Positions 25,433 through 34,488 of a stretch of 58,635 bases of DNA are shown piece after piece. The notes under the pieces were generated by a model, which saw only the letters and a list, made by a program, of their open reading frames with translations, had not been told where the DNA came from and ran no database searches. The position numbers were made by a program, and so were the translations under genes. Positions within the stretch are counted from its first letter, which is position 1. Every line of letters begins with the position of its first letter. Source of the stretch: Deltaproteobacteria bacterium (lineage in GTDB: Bacteria; Myxococcota_A; Polyangia; JAAYKL01); the NCBI GenBank assembly GCA_030595125.1, contig JAUVDV010000029.1, positions 1 through 58,635 of the forward strand. The letters are read 5' to 3'.

Positions 25433-26383
25433 TTAGAACCTCCCCGTTATCAGAAGGCCTGCGCCGCTCGGCCCGGCGGCGGCTCCCACCTCGACGTTCT
25501 TTTCCCTGGGTTTGCGGCCGACGATGAGAAGAACAACCCCCGTGGTGACCGCCAGGCCTGAAAAAACACCCAGGATGGTGGACATGGTCGCCGCTCTTTT
25601 TGCATCGTCGTAGTCATTTTTGTACTCCGGCGGACATGAATCGTCAGGGCAAACGCCCTCTAGTTCTTCAGTCAGGTTCCCGGCGTTCACTCCGGTAAGC
25701 GCTGTCCCCACGATGGCCGCACCCCCCACAGCCAGGGCCACCACACCCAAAACTCGCAAGGTCTTGGACCCCCTCCTTTCAACCTGCTGATCGGACACAT
25801 GAACCGCCATCGTTGTGTCTTCCTTTACCGGCCCGGTCTCTACCCGAATGGGAAACTCCTGCCCTCCGGCCACCCTGACAAACTCATGAAACAGCTCCTC
25901 TCCGAATATCTTGACGACGACCTCGTGCTCCCCGAGTTTGACCATGACCGGTCCGTCGAAGGGCGCCTCTCCCATTCGCCTGCCGTCGACCATCAGGACG
26001 GCTCCATCCTGCGCTCCTTCAACCCTCAACGAGCCCACCAGAGTTTTCAGCCGCGCGATCTCCTTGTCCACCGCTGCCTCCCTGTCGGCAGGGACATCGT
26101 CGCCGCCCTCCTCCAGATAACGCGTGTAGGCGTCGAGTGCGCGCACGTAGTCTCCGTTTTCGTTCTCGACCTGTCCTATGTTGTAGAGGATCTTGAACGA
26201 CGGCTTGAGTTCGTAAGCCCGCTGAAAAGCGATGGCTGCCTCCGTGAACTTGTCGGCTTCGTAGAGTTCCTTGCCGCGCTCATATTGGGCACGCGCCTCA
26301 TCGTCGTTTTCATCGGCTGCTGCGCTACCGATATACAGAGCAACCGTAACGATAACCGAAATGAAAATTAAAAATCGTTTCAA
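25433..26383 (-). CDS. TPR/PEGA-type envelope protein
   Basis: After a signal peptide, residues about 25-100 form tandem tetratricopeptide-like helices (ARAQYERGKELYEADKF, then AFQRAYELKPSFKILYNIG). Residues about 115-185 are a PEGA-like beta domain (VLMVDGRRMGEAPFDGPV). Two hydrophobic helices with a Cys-containing loop between them lie near residues 215-290. This layout is common among myxobacterial proteins of unknown function. It probably sits in the inner membrane facing the periplasm. The S46 peptidase gene lies 14 bp upstream on the same strand, so the three genes may form one transcript. Confidence 0.75.
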   Translation of the reverse strand: MKRFLIFISVIVTVALYIGSAAADENDDEARAQYERGKELYEADKFTEAAIAFQRAYELKPSFKILYNIGQVENENGDYVRALDAYTRYLEEGGDDVPADREAAVDKEIARLKTLVGSLRVEGAQDGAVLMVDGRRMGEAPFDGPVMVKLGEHEVVVKIFGEELFHEFVRVAGGQEFPIRVETGPVKEDTTMAVHVSDQQVERRGSKTLRVLGVVALAVGGAAIVGTALTGVNAGNLTEELEGVCPDDSCPPEYKNDYDDAKRAATMSTILGVFSGLAVTTGVVLLIVGRKPREKNVEVGAAAGPSGAGLLITGRF

Positions 26384-26397
26384 TTTCTTCTCCTTGA

Positions 26398-28653
26398 TCA
26401 GTCAGACTCAGTCGCGCCGATCTTCATTTCATCGAGAACGACCTTCGCGTTGTTGACCTTCGAGGCCAGGAAGAGCGCGTAGCGAATATCGACGACTATG
26501 GAGCGCTGCTCCTTTTCCAGATACTGCCAATCACTGAGTTGTGATTCCGGCGTTCCATCGAATAACAGGCCCACAAGCCTGCCCGACGCGTCGAGAACCG
26601 CAGATCCCGAGTTGCCTCCGGTGGTGTCCAGGGTGCAGGTGAAGTTCACGGGAACGTCGTCGATGTTGGTGTCCACGAAGCTACCCTTGTCTTTCTGCGC
26701 CGCCTCCTTGAGTTCTTCTGGAACGTCGAACGGGTCCTCACCCTTGTCCTTGTCGAGCACTCCCTGAAGATCGGTGATGTATCGATGCACCTTCCCATCC
26801 TCTGATGCGGTGTAGTCGTCTACCTTTCCGTGACTGAGCCGCACCTGGAAATTGGCGTCCGGATAGGTGGCCTCCACGGCCTCCACGTACTTCGGTCGAA
26901 GAACGGTATCGAAGGTTTCCTCCACCGCGCGATAGGGCCCCTTCTTGATTTGCTCCAGCTCCTTTGCCACGTTGCGGGCGAAGTCGAGCAGCGGATCCTT
27001 GAACCTCCTGGCGTCCCTGACATCGTTGTAGAACAGGCGCCGCCGCTGGAACAGGGCGCGATCCATCTCGGCATGATCCAGACCATGAGCGATGAGCTTT
27101 GTCCTGGCGTACATCAGATCGACGGCGGTGGTGACAGGATCCTTCACCGGATCGGAACCCGTCAACTCACGGTAGTGCTCGTCATATGGTTTCCCGGCCT
27201 TTCGCGCCTCTTTCTTGAGGGCTCGCTGGGCCTTCTTGCCCCACCTGACGAGCTTCTTCACTGCCCTGATCTTTGCCTTCCCCGGAAGTTTCTGAGCCTC
27301 CTTGATAATATGCCCGAGTAACGCCTTCTCAGCCCCGATGGTCATTTGCTCGTCCAGGAGGTCGGACTTGCCCACCGTCTTGTACATATTCTTGTTCTTG
27401 TACGCTTCTTCCTTGCGCTCCCGGTCGGGCTTGACGCGCTCCTTTGTCCACATTGCAATGTCCAACGAAGTTCCCACACTCTTGACGATCCACGCCAGCC
27501 GATTGAGCATGAAGAACTTGGGGTAAACGCGGTTGAATCGCTTGTAGATCCCGTCAATTTTCTTGACGAGCTTCTTGTCGACAGTCTTGTCCCGTTGTTC
27601 CCTTTTTTCTACGATCTTCCACTGTTCGAAACTGGTCAGCACGTCGGCATAGTACTTGGTGGCGTTGTTGAGGCCCGCATCGAGACCCTGGTAACGCCGC
27701 TTTGCAAGATCGTCCTTTTCGCTGACCTTATTGAGCACCTCGAGCAGGCCGTCGTAGATCTTCTTGCGGGTAGGCATGTCGACCTGCGAGGCGAAGCGCG
27801 CGGACGCGGCGGGAAAGTTGCGTTTGGTGCGAGCGGGAAAACCTATCACCAGAACCTGATCGTCCTTCGCCACTCCCTGGGTTGACACCTCCAGGTGAAC
27901 GGCCGGTTTGAACGGCACGTTGCTACCCGAAAACGCTTCGCCCTTTCCGTCCTCACTCACGTACGCGCGCAGAAACGTGAAATCCGCCGTATGGCGCGGG
28001 TATCTCCAGTTGTCCACATCGCCGCCGAATTTTCCCAGAGCCGCCGGCGGCGCGTACACGAGACGAACATCCTTGATCAGTTTGTACACCATCATGTGGT
28101 AGCCCAGGCCGCCGTCCAGCGGGTCGGCGTCGCAGTACAAACCCTCTCCCTCCTTTCGGCACTCGCCCTCCAGATCCTCCATCGCGAGTCTGATCGCCTC
28201 GAACCTCTTGTGACCCTTCAGCTTCGCGCCGACGGATTCGCGCACCCGATCCGTGATATCTCGAACATCATCGACCACCATCAAATCGTAACCAGGGCAC
28301 GAGATCTCCTGACCCCGCGTGGCGGCCACGTGTCCCCTCTTCATTACACCCTTGTGCTCGGCCGTCCCGTCCAGGGCCGCCAGGCATCGATAGGCGACAT
28401 GATGATTTGTCACCAGCAGGCCGTCCGAAGATACGAACGAGCCGCTGCCTCCGGCGGCGACCTTGGCCACCGCCTTGCGGAGATCCATGAGATCTGCGGG
28501 CTCCATCTTCAGCCCGTCCTTCTTCATCTTTTCAAGCGGCCACGACTCCGTGCTATCCAGCGGGTACATCCCCTCGTCGGCGAATACCGCACAACACATG
28601 GTCATCGCCGTGATGACAAACGCAAACGCGACAAGAATCTTGATAGCCCTCAT
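26398..28653 (-). CDS. S46-family dipeptidyl peptidase (DPP7/DPP11-like)
   Basis: ATG at 28653 is chosen because GGAGGAAAAT precedes it directly and a signal peptide follows. Catalytic triad motifs are visible: TNHHVAYR (His, about residue 85), GGDVDNWRYPRHTADF (Asp) and DTTGGNSGSAVLD (Ser, near residue 650). A helical domain separates the halves of the double-beta-barrel, as in the family, and total length (about 750) is normal. These enzymes cleave dipeptides from the N-terminus of peptides in the periplasm and fit a proteolytic, amino-acid-using lifestyle. The residue that sets P1 preference cannot be assigned by eye. Confidence 0.92.
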   Translation of the reverse strand: MRAIKILVAFAFVITAMTMCCAVFADEGMYPLDSTESWPLEKMKKDGLKMEPADLMDLRKAVAKVAAGGSGSFVSSDGLLVTNHHVAYRCLAALDGTAEHKGVMKRGHVAATRGQEISCPGYDLMVVDDVRDITDRVRESVGAKLKGHKRFEAIRLAMEDLEGECRKEGEGLYCDADPLDGGLGYHMMVYKLIKDVRLVYAPPAALGKFGGDVDNWRYPRHTADFTFLRAYVSEDGKGEAFSGSNVPFKPAVHLEVSTQGVAKDDQVLVIGFPARTKRNFPAASARFASQVDMPTRKKIYDGLLEVLNKVSEKDDLAKRRYQGLDAGLNNATKYYADVLTSFEQWKIVEKREQRDKTVDKKLVKKIDGIYKRFNRVYPKFFMLNRLAWIVKSVGTSLDIAMWTKERVKPDRERKEEAYKNKNMYKTVGKSDLLDEQMTIGAEKALLGHIIKEAQKLPGKAKIRAVKKLVRWGKKAQRALKKEARKAGKPYDEHYRELTGSDPVKDPVTTAVDLMYARTKLIAHGLDHAEMDRALFQRRRLFYNDVRDARRFKDPLLDFARNVAKELEQIKKGPYRAVEETFDTVLRPKYVEAVEATYPDANFQVRLSHGKVDDYTASEDGKVHRYITDLQGVLDKDKGEDPFDVPEELKEAAQKDKGSFVDTNIDDVPVNFTCTLDTTGGNSGSAVLDASGRLVGLLFDGTPESQLSDWQYLEKEQRSIVVDIRYALFLASKVNNAKVVLDEMKIGATESD

Positions 28654-28743
28654 ATTTTCCTCCGATTTATTGAAGTCCACATCTTGTGAAACAAAAAACT
28701 GGCACATGAATGTACGGTGGTCAATCTGCGTGTCGGTGATGGG

Positions 28744-29946
28744 TCAATCTCCCATCGCTTTGCGCAGAATTTGCGCGGTCTTCGCGTGACCGGCGGCCCC
28801 GGCGATCTCGGCGGCGTTCTGGCCGAGACCGTCTTTGACCCTGGGATCCGCGCCCCTTTCGAGAAGAAGAGTTACTACCTCTTGATGGCCCTTCCCGGCG
28901 CCAAACATGAGCGGTGTCCAGCCTACCCGGTTGACGCTGTTCGGTTCGGCCCCCGCGTCGAGAAGCAACATGGAGATCCCTGAGTCCCCGTTTCCGGCCG
29001 CCAGCATGAGCGCATTGAGCCCGTGACCCTTGGACACATTTGCATCCACCCCGGCCTCCAGCAAGAACCCCACGAACTCCGCCCGCCCCTTCCGCGCAGC
29101 CACCATCAGGGGTGTCTCGCCCTTCTTGTTCGCCGCCTTCGGATCCGCCCCCTTCGCCATCAGCAGTTCGCCGATCTTTCGATCCCCACCGAAGGCCGCA
29201 GCCATCATTATCGTCCCCCCATCATCGTCCGTAGTATTCACGACCGCGCCACTCGTAACCAACAGCTCGACCAGCGCGAGCGTCCCCGAAGTCGCCGCGA
29301 ACGCGAGCACGGTCTTCCCGTCTATCCGCGAGGTGGAAGGACTTATCTCGCGATCCAGCAGGAGACGCACAACGTCCAAGTGCCCCTCCGCAGCTGCCAC
29401 TATGATCGGGCTCTCCCCCTTCTCCTCCACGGCGTCGGCCCGGGCTCCCTTCTGCAATAGAAGATCCACCAGGTCGGCGTTCCCATCCATTGCGGCGAAC
29501 ATCAACGCGGTTATTCCCCCGTCGGTTCTGGCGCGAACGTCGGCGCCACCGTCGAGCAACAACCGGATAATCTGCTCGTCACCCAGGCCGGCGGCCACCA
29601 TCAGTGCCGTGGCGCCGTCTGCCTGTCGCATATCCACCGAGGCTCCACGGTCCAGCAACAGGCTCGCCATATCGATGCGGCCGAGAGCCGTCGCAAGCAT
29701 CAACGGCGTCCTTCCTCCACCGGATGCCTTGTCGACATCGGCGCCACCGTCAATGAGCTCCTGCAGTCCGTCCAGATCCCCGGACTGCACCACTTCCATC
29801 AGGGGGGTTACGGTCTCACGACCTTCGAGCGGCTCCACATGAACCGTGTACTCGCCTCTCGGGTCGGCACCTCCGCAACCGATCGCCCACAGGGACGCGC
29901 ACACACAGAACATGATTGTTATCATCGTCACTCGTTCGGTATTCAT
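28744..29946 (-). CDS. Ankyrin-repeat lipoprotein
   Basis: ATG at 29946 with GAGGG upstream gives a proper signal peptide with lipobox AIGC. After a short linker, ten full ankyrin repeats of 33 residues follow (for example TPLMVAARKGRAEFVGFLLE), plus a capping half-repeat at the C-terminus. Ankyrin stacks bind proteins; the partner is unknown. A periplasmic or surface location is expected from the lipobox. It lies 90 bp upstream of the S46 peptidase gene on the same strand. Some repeats keep the consensus closely, which suggests duplication within the gene. Confidence 0.9.
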   Translation of the reverse strand: MNTERVTMITIMFCVCASLWAIGCGGADPRGEYTVHVEPLEGRETVTPLMEVVQSGDLDGLQELIDGGADVDKASGGGRTPLMLATALGRIDMASLLLDRGASVDMRQADGATALMVAAGLGDEQIIRLLLDGGADVRARTDGGITALMFAAMDGNADLVDLLLQKGARADAVEEKGESPIIVAAAEGHLDVVRLLLDREISPSTSRIDGKTVLAFAATSGTLALVELLVTSGAVVNTTDDDGGTIMMAAAFGGDRKIGELLMAKGADPKAANKKGETPLMVAARKGRAEFVGFLLEAGVDANVSKGHGLNALMLAAGNGDSGISMLLLDAGAEPNSVNRVGWTPLMFGAGKGHQEVVTLLLERGADPRVKDGLGQNAAEIAGAAGHAKTAQILRKAMGD

Positions 29947-29996
29947 GAAACCCTCTTTTCTCAACGAGCCGTCTGGGAAATGATATAGTATATTTT

Positions 29997-30884
29997 ATGA
30001 CAAGATGGCTTCTCGTATTTTGCATTGCATCTCTCATCGTCGGCCGATTGGGATGCGCAACTGAACCGACGGGCAACTCGCTCGAGGTCGACAGCGTGAA
30101 CCCTAATTCCTGTCACGAGGGCGAAACCCCGGAGATCACCATCGAGGGGTACGGCATGCAGCCGAGCATTTTTCGGAACGCGAGCTGCTCGGGCGACTCC
30201 GTTCAGATGGACGACGAATTTGACGCGACGCTCGGAAACACGGCCCTGTCCCAAATTGAGTGGCAGGACTCCAACAACCTGACAGCCAGAATCCCGGACA
30301 CGCTGGAGGCAGGTCTTTACGATCTCACGGTGGTCGGTCCCCAGGGAGATACCATCGTTCTGAAAGACGCTTTCGAGGTTCTGACGGGCGGAAGTGACAC
30401 CGATACGGACACTGACATCGACACCGATACAGACACCGATACCGATACCGATACGGACACCGACACGGACACCGATGGCGACGACGACGGTTCCTCTTGC
30501 GGAAACGCCTTCATCATCAACTCAAACGATTTCGATTACACCGGGAACCTGAACTGGGATGATTTTACGAGTTCGTTCACGCCGAGCAACGACTGCGGCG
30601 ACGGAGGCCGGGACATCTGGTTCAATGTTCACCAGACGCCAAATGAAGCGCTGCTGATAACAGAGACCTCTGACGTGGACGTGGTGATCCGGCACGTGAC
30701 CAACTGCGAGGATTTCGACTGCATCGATTACTCCGACGAGCCCGAGCAATTGTGCATCGACGGCGATGTGACTTCTGCAATAAGATACATCGTCGTGACG
30801 GAGATCGACGCTCAACCGGGGAGCATCTCTACAATCAAAATGGAAAGTCTTGACGACGACTGCAGTTACTACGGCGCCAACTGA
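29997..30884 (+). CDS. IPT/TIG-like lipoprotein with Asp-Thr linker in the middle
   Basis: A signal peptide (lipobox RLGC) is followed by an IPT/TIG-like Ig domain (about residues 25-130; EGETPEITIEGYGMQPSIF) and then the (DT)n linker at about 134-160, so here the linker joins two domains instead of following the Cys. The C-terminal 135 residues (CGNAFIINSNDFDYTGNLN, later DIWFNVHQTPNE) look like a beta-sandwich often found in secreted proteins of this group. No enzyme motif is visible. There is no SD; TGATATAGT lies 7 nt upstream, compatible with a leaderless mRNA. Confidence 0.75.
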   Translation: MTRWLLVFCIASLIVGRLGCATEPTGNSLEVDSVNPNSCHEGETPEITIEGYGMQPSIFRNASCSGDSVQMDDEFDATLGNTALSQIEWQDSNNLTARIPDTLEAGLYDLTVVGPQGDTIVLKDAFEVLTGGSDTDTDTDIDTDTDTDTDTDTDTDTDTDGDDDGSSCGNAFIINSNDFDYTGNLNWDDFTSSFTPSNDCGDGGRDIWFNVHQTPNEALLITETSDVDVVIRHVTNCEDFDCIDYSDEPEQLCIDGDVTSAIRYIVVTEIDAQPGSISTIKMESLDDDCSYYGAN

Positions 30885-30887
30885 CGC

Positions 30888-30909
30888 GGGCGAAAACATG
30901 GTTTCGCCC
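30888..30909. repeat. Perfect 8-bp palindrome between convergent genes
   Basis: GGGCGAAA (30888-30895) and TTTCGCCC (30902-30909) form a perfect stem with a 6-nt loop in the 25-bp gap between two convergent genes. No T-tract follows on either strand, so a simple intrinsic terminator is not supported. GTAGGGGCG-type palindromes are known as dispersed repeats in various bacteria. Confidence 0.6.
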
Positions 30910-32469
30910 CTACGGGATCTCCTTGTTCAGGAGGCTCGTCTTCCCGGCCCTGACGCGAACCGAATAGGCCTTGCGAAACCCCAACTCGTCGTTTGCAAGA
31001 ACCACCCGGTGGGGGCCGCTTGTCAGCCGAAGTTTCTTGATGGGAGTGGTTCCGATCTTTCTGCCGTCCACGGTCACCTTCGCCCATGGACGACAATTGA
31101 CCTGCAGGTATCCCGTTGAAACGGGCCTTGCCACCTCTTCATCCGGCGGCGCTCCGGCGTCCTCCACCACTGAACCGGCGGCTGACGACCCTTCCTCGCC
31201 GGGGTCGATTCGTACCACCGGTTGTTCAATAACTTCACTATTGGTCGGCTCCACCGTCTCGCTTCGCGCGACTTCCGCCTCCGCTTGCAGCGGCTCAACG
31301 TCGTCCCCGAAAAGGCTGAACCCAGCGCCGATGCCCACACCCACCAGCAGCGCCGCAAGGGCCAACAGCATTGGTCGCACGAATCGACTCTTCGCCTGGA
31401 TTAAACCGGGCTCAACCGGGATGTCCGATTTGGATTTACGCGTGGGACCGCTCTCGGAGGTGCCTTCATCCACAGCTTTCTCGTCATCCGCAGCTTTCTC
31501 GTCATCCACCTGGATCTGCGGCGCAGGCACCTCGCTGCTCGACGGCCTCTTGATGTTGGTAGCGCCGTCGCCGGTCGCCAGGTCCATCAGCCCGACCAGC
31601 AGACTGCCCGCTTCACCGGGCGAGTACCGGTGATCCTTGAGATCCGCCAGAACCTGCAGCGCCTCTTCCGCGCTCGCGTACCTGTCCACCGGATCCGCCT
31701 TCAGCAGTCGCTGGACGAAATCGTTCAATCCATCCGACAACCACGAAATAAGCGGCGCTCTCGGGTTGAACACCTGGGCGAGCACCTCGCGATCGTCCCT
31801 CCCTCGAAACAACCTCCTGCCCGACAGCATCTCCCACAGCACGAGTCCCGCTCCGAAGAGGTCGGACGCCGGCCCCGCATCCTGCGCGCTCGCCTGCTCG
31901 GGGGAGAGATAGGCGAGCTTTCCCTTGACCACGCCGGTGCGAGTCGCGCTCGATCCGCCCCGAGCTTTGGCTATTCCGAAGTCGGTCAATTTCACGAACC
32001 CATCCTGCGAAACAAGTATGTTGTGCGGAGAAATGTCTCTGTGAATCACCGGCATCAGGACGCCGTCAACGACGTTGGCGTGCGCGTGCTTCAGCGCCTC
32101 GAGGAGTCCCTCGGTGACATGGAGGGCAAACTCGACGGGAACTCGAACACCGATGGCCGCGGTCTCCTTTAGAATCTGCCGAACATCCATCCCCTCGATG
32201 TACTCCATGGCGAGAAACAGCCGACCATCATATCGATCGAAATCGAAAACCTGGACGATGTTCGGGTGCTGCAGGTTGGCGGAGATTCGGGCCTCGCGCT
32301 TGAACATTTCCACAAACTCGGGATCATCGCTTAACTCCGGTCTCACTCGCTTTATGCACACGGGTCTGGTAAACCCCGAAGTTCCGGTGGCCGTAGCCCT
32401 GAAGACCTCGGCCATTCCACCTCTGGCCACCAGGGTCTCGAGACGGTATTTTCCACACTGACCTAGCAA
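30910..32469 (-). CDS. Ser/Thr protein kinase with PEGA-like C-terminal domain
   Basis: The frame starts at TTG, with AGGAGG 7 nt upstream. The kinase domain (about residues 8-275) has the Gly loop (VARGGMAEVF), the VAIK-like Lys (CIKRVRPEL), catalytic HRDISPHN and the DFG motif in KLTDFGIAKARG, so it should be active. A low-complexity juxtamembrane region, one membrane helix near 370 and a PEGA-like domain at the C-terminus (LQVNCRPWAKVTVDGRKIG) follow. This architecture is typical of Myxococcota. The start codon overlaps the end of thiL by 7 bp, so expression is probably coupled. Confidence 0.93.
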   Translation of the reverse strand: MLGQCGKYRLETLVARGGMAEVFRATATGTSGFTRPVCIKRVRPELSDDPEFVEMFKREARISANLQHPNIVQVFDFDRYDGRLFLAMEYIEGMDVRQILKETAAIGVRVPVEFALHVTEGLLEALKHAHANVVDGVLMPVIHRDISPHNILVSQDGFVKLTDFGIAKARGGSSATRTGVVKGKLAYLSPEQASAQDAGPASDLFGAGLVLWEMLSGRRLFRGRDDREVLAQVFNPRAPLISWLSDGLNDFVQRLLKADPVDRYASAEEALQVLADLKDHRYSPGEAGSLLVGLMDLATGDGATNIKRPSSSEVPAPQIQVDDEKAADDEKAVDEGTSESGPTRKSKSDIPVEPGLIQAKSRFVRPMLLALAALLVGVGIGAGFSLFGDDVEPLQAEAEVARSETVEPTNSEVIEQPVVRIDPGEEGSSAAGSVVEDAGAPPDEEVARPVSTGYLQVNCRPWAKVTVDGRKIGTTPIKKLRLTSGPHRVVLANDELGFRKAYSVRVRAGKTSLLNKEIP

Positions 32470-33488
32470 CCGGATCCTCCTGACTCAAAATGATCGAACC
32501 CCGCCACCGCAGGATCGATTCTCTTTCCATCACGAATAACGATCACCTCGGGGGCGCCATCCACAATCTCTCCGATTTTCCGGGCCGAAATACCGGTTTC
32601 CTCTTTCAACCGCGCCAGGATCCCGTCGCATTCGACCGGATCGGCGGTAAACAATAACTCGTAGTCCTCTCCCCCGCCGAGGGCCAGATCCATCCAGTCC
32701 ATGCGCAGCGACGTCGCGACAGTTCTGACATCGGCGCTCACCGGGATCTCCTCCGCGTGGATACAAACTCCCACACCGCTTCGTTGCGCGATGTGCCCTG
32801 CATCCTGAAACAACCCGTCGCTGAGATCTATGCAGGCTGTCACTGCGCCAGTCGCTCCTAGCATCCTTCCCTGCTCAATCCTCGGTGATGGGATCAGGTG
32901 CCTGTGAACGAGAGACTCCCTCACCGCCGCATCGCAAGCTGCAGATTTGTTTTGGTTAAGGAAGAGGCCCGCAGCAGACGATCCGAGATCTCCTGTAACG
33001 CACAGCGCATCGCCGACCCTGGCGCCGTCACGGGTGAGGAGGTTTTCCCTCTCGACCTCTCCGACGAGCGTCATATCGATGGTCAGCGGCCCGGATGTGG
33101 ATGACGTGTTTCCGCCCACAATCCGAGCGCCTGATCGGGAAAGCTCGCCCGCCATGCCGCGATATATCTCCTCCAGATACTCCACCTCGGTAGACGGGGG
33201 GACGGTCAGCGAAACCAGCGCCCAGAGAGGTGAACCACCCATGGCCGCGATGTCGCTCAGGTTGACGGCCGCAACACGGCTCCCGATCTGCACGGGCTCG
33301 ATGGCGCCAGAAACAAAATGCACTCCCTGGATCTGGATATCGCAAGTCGCCAACAACAGTCGATCCGCTCTTCCCTCCAACACCGCAGCGTCGTCTCCGA
33401 TCCCCCGCAAGACCCGGTCTCCCGCCGCTCCCAGCGTACCCGCAAGGCGATCGATGAGCCCGAACTCTCCTATGTTCCCTGTCTTCAT
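32463..33488 (-). CDS. thiL: Thiamine-monophosphate kinase
   Basis: ThiL phosphorylates thiamine monophosphate to the active cofactor thiamine diphosphate. ATG at 33488 is chosen because the family begins with IGEFGLIDRL about 5 residues in; the frame extends upstream without family similarity. GIGDDAAVL is the metal and nucleotide-binding block, VNLSDIAAMGG and TGDLGSSAAGL are further conserved loops, and ACIDLSDGLFQD and GGGEDYELLF complete the AIRS-type fold. Length of 341 residues is normal. It is divergent from the yceD-rpmF-fab operon. Confidence 0.95.
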   Translation of the reverse strand: MKTGNIGEFGLIDRLAGTLGAAGDRVLRGIGDDAAVLEGRADRLLLATCDIQIQGVHFVSGAIEPVQIGSRVAAVNLSDIAAMGGSPLWALVSLTVPPSTEVEYLEEIYRGMAGELSRSGARIVGGNTSSTSGPLTIDMTLVGEVERENLLTRDGARVGDALCVTGDLGSSAAGLFLNQNKSAACDAAVRESLVHRHLIPSPRIEQGRMLGATGAVTACIDLSDGLFQDAGHIAQRSGVGVCIHAEEIPVSADVRTVATSLRMDWMDLALGGGEDYELLFTADPVECDGILARLKEETGISARKIGEIVDGAPEVIVIRDGKRIDPAVAGFDHFESGGSGC

Positions 33489-33655
33489 ATGCGTGTCGCC
33501 TCTTGTAACCGACTGAAAACACGAACGGTAATTGGTTTTCGAAAAGCCTTTTATACCGATTGTGCATCTTAATGTAGTCAAAAACGTGCACTCGGGGCCG
33601 TGGTGCGTAGGGATTTTCTCACCTGCTTGCCCGATATGCGAATAAATCTATCCAC

Positions 33656-33684
33656 TTGACAGTGCGTGGGTTGCCTCGTAATGT
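33656..33684 (+). promoter_or_regulatory. Consensus promoter of the yceD-rpmF-fab operon
   Basis: TTGACA (33656-33661) and TAATGT (33679-33684) are separated by 17 bp. The expected transcript begins near 33690, shortly before the ATG at 33728. An upstream GTG in the same frame as YceD falls in this promoter and is therefore not used. Confidence 0.65.
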
Positions 33685-33727
33685 GCCGCTCATCGCGCGA
33701 ACCGGCAACTCCTGCGCGCACAAAAAG

Positions 33728-34285
33728 ATGACTGGTGGAAACACAAAGAAACACTCTGACTCCTTTTTCACAATGGATTTGGAAGATCTGGAGAAGGGGC
33801 CGGGAAATATTGATCGGGACATCCCGCTCGACTGGCTTGGGCAAGAAATGAAAGCCTGTGAGTACAACGTCGAACCTACCAGGGCGCACACGCAAATGAC
33901 CCTGAACGCCTCTGATCAGGGAGTTCTGATGTCGGGAAGCGCAAGCGTCAGGGTCAAGACCGAATGCGGCAAGTGCCTCGCAGAGATGTACCTGGATCTG
34001 GAGTGTCCGCTCAACAGCTTCCTGATGCCCATCGAAGCAAGGCAGGAACTCGATGACCGTGACGATGAGCTTACTCCCCAGGATTTGAAGCGTGATTGGT
34101 ACTACAATGACACCATCGTCCTGGATGAACTCGTTCGTGACGCCATCATGCTCGAATTGCCCATGAACCCGAGGTGCTCAGACTCGTGCCCGGGCATTGA
34201 AATGCAAAAACTCGATAAAAACAAAGAAGATTATATAGACCCCAGGCTCGCGCCCCTCGCGAGCATAAAGCTATCAAAGGAGTAG
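33728..34285 (+). CDS. yceD: YceD/DUF177-family protein
   Basis: The product (185 residues from ATG 33728; ATG 33773 is an alternative) has the DUF177 pattern: an N-terminal DLEDLEKGPG segment, central ASVRVKTECGKCLAEM with the two conserved Cys, and a second Cys pair near the C-terminus (MNPRCSDSCPGIE). DUF177 proteins are almost always encoded just before rpmF, as here with 4 bp between them, and have been linked to 23S rRNA accumulation. It is probably the first gene of a transcript that runs through the fatty-acid genes. Confidence 0.88.
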   Translation: MTGGNTKKHSDSFFTMDLEDLEKGPGNIDRDIPLDWLGQEMKACEYNVEPTRAHTQMTLNASDQGVLMSGSASVRVKTECGKCLAEMYLDLECPLNSFLMPIEARQELDDRDDELTPQDLKRDWYYNDTIVLDELVRDAIMLELPMNPRCSDSCPGIEMQKLDKNKEDYIDPRLAPLASIKLSKE

Positions 34286-34289
34286 AACA

Positions 34290-34484
34290 GTGGCCGTCCC
34301 CAAGAAAAAAACATCGAAATCCCGCCGTGACAGCAGGCGCGCCAATCACGACCGCATGGATATGCCGGCAATCTCCGATTGTCGCCAGTGCGGCGCCCCT
34401 GTACCTCCGCATCAGGTTTGCCCCGAGTGCGGAACTTATCGCGATAGACAGGTCCTTGAGGTCGACGAGGAGACCACCAAATAA
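34290..34484 (+). CDS. rpmF: 50S ribosomal protein L32
   Basis: The 64-residue protein begins MAVPKKKTSKSRRDSRRA, the conserved L32 start, and has a zinc-type CRQCG...CPECG arrangement (residues 31-47). The start codon is GTG with AAAGGAG upstream. It is translated 4 bp after yceD and just before fabH, the usual bacterial order except that plsX is absent. Confidence 0.97.
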   Translation: MAVPKKKTSKSRRDSRRANHDRMDMPAISDCRQCGAPVPPHQVCPECGTYRDRQVLEVDEETTK

Positions 34485-34488
34485 AGCC

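Noticed and set aside
33656-33727. Extended YceD N-terminus from a GTG at 33656
   Set aside because: The extension covers the -35 and -10 boxes of the promoter and has no family similarity.
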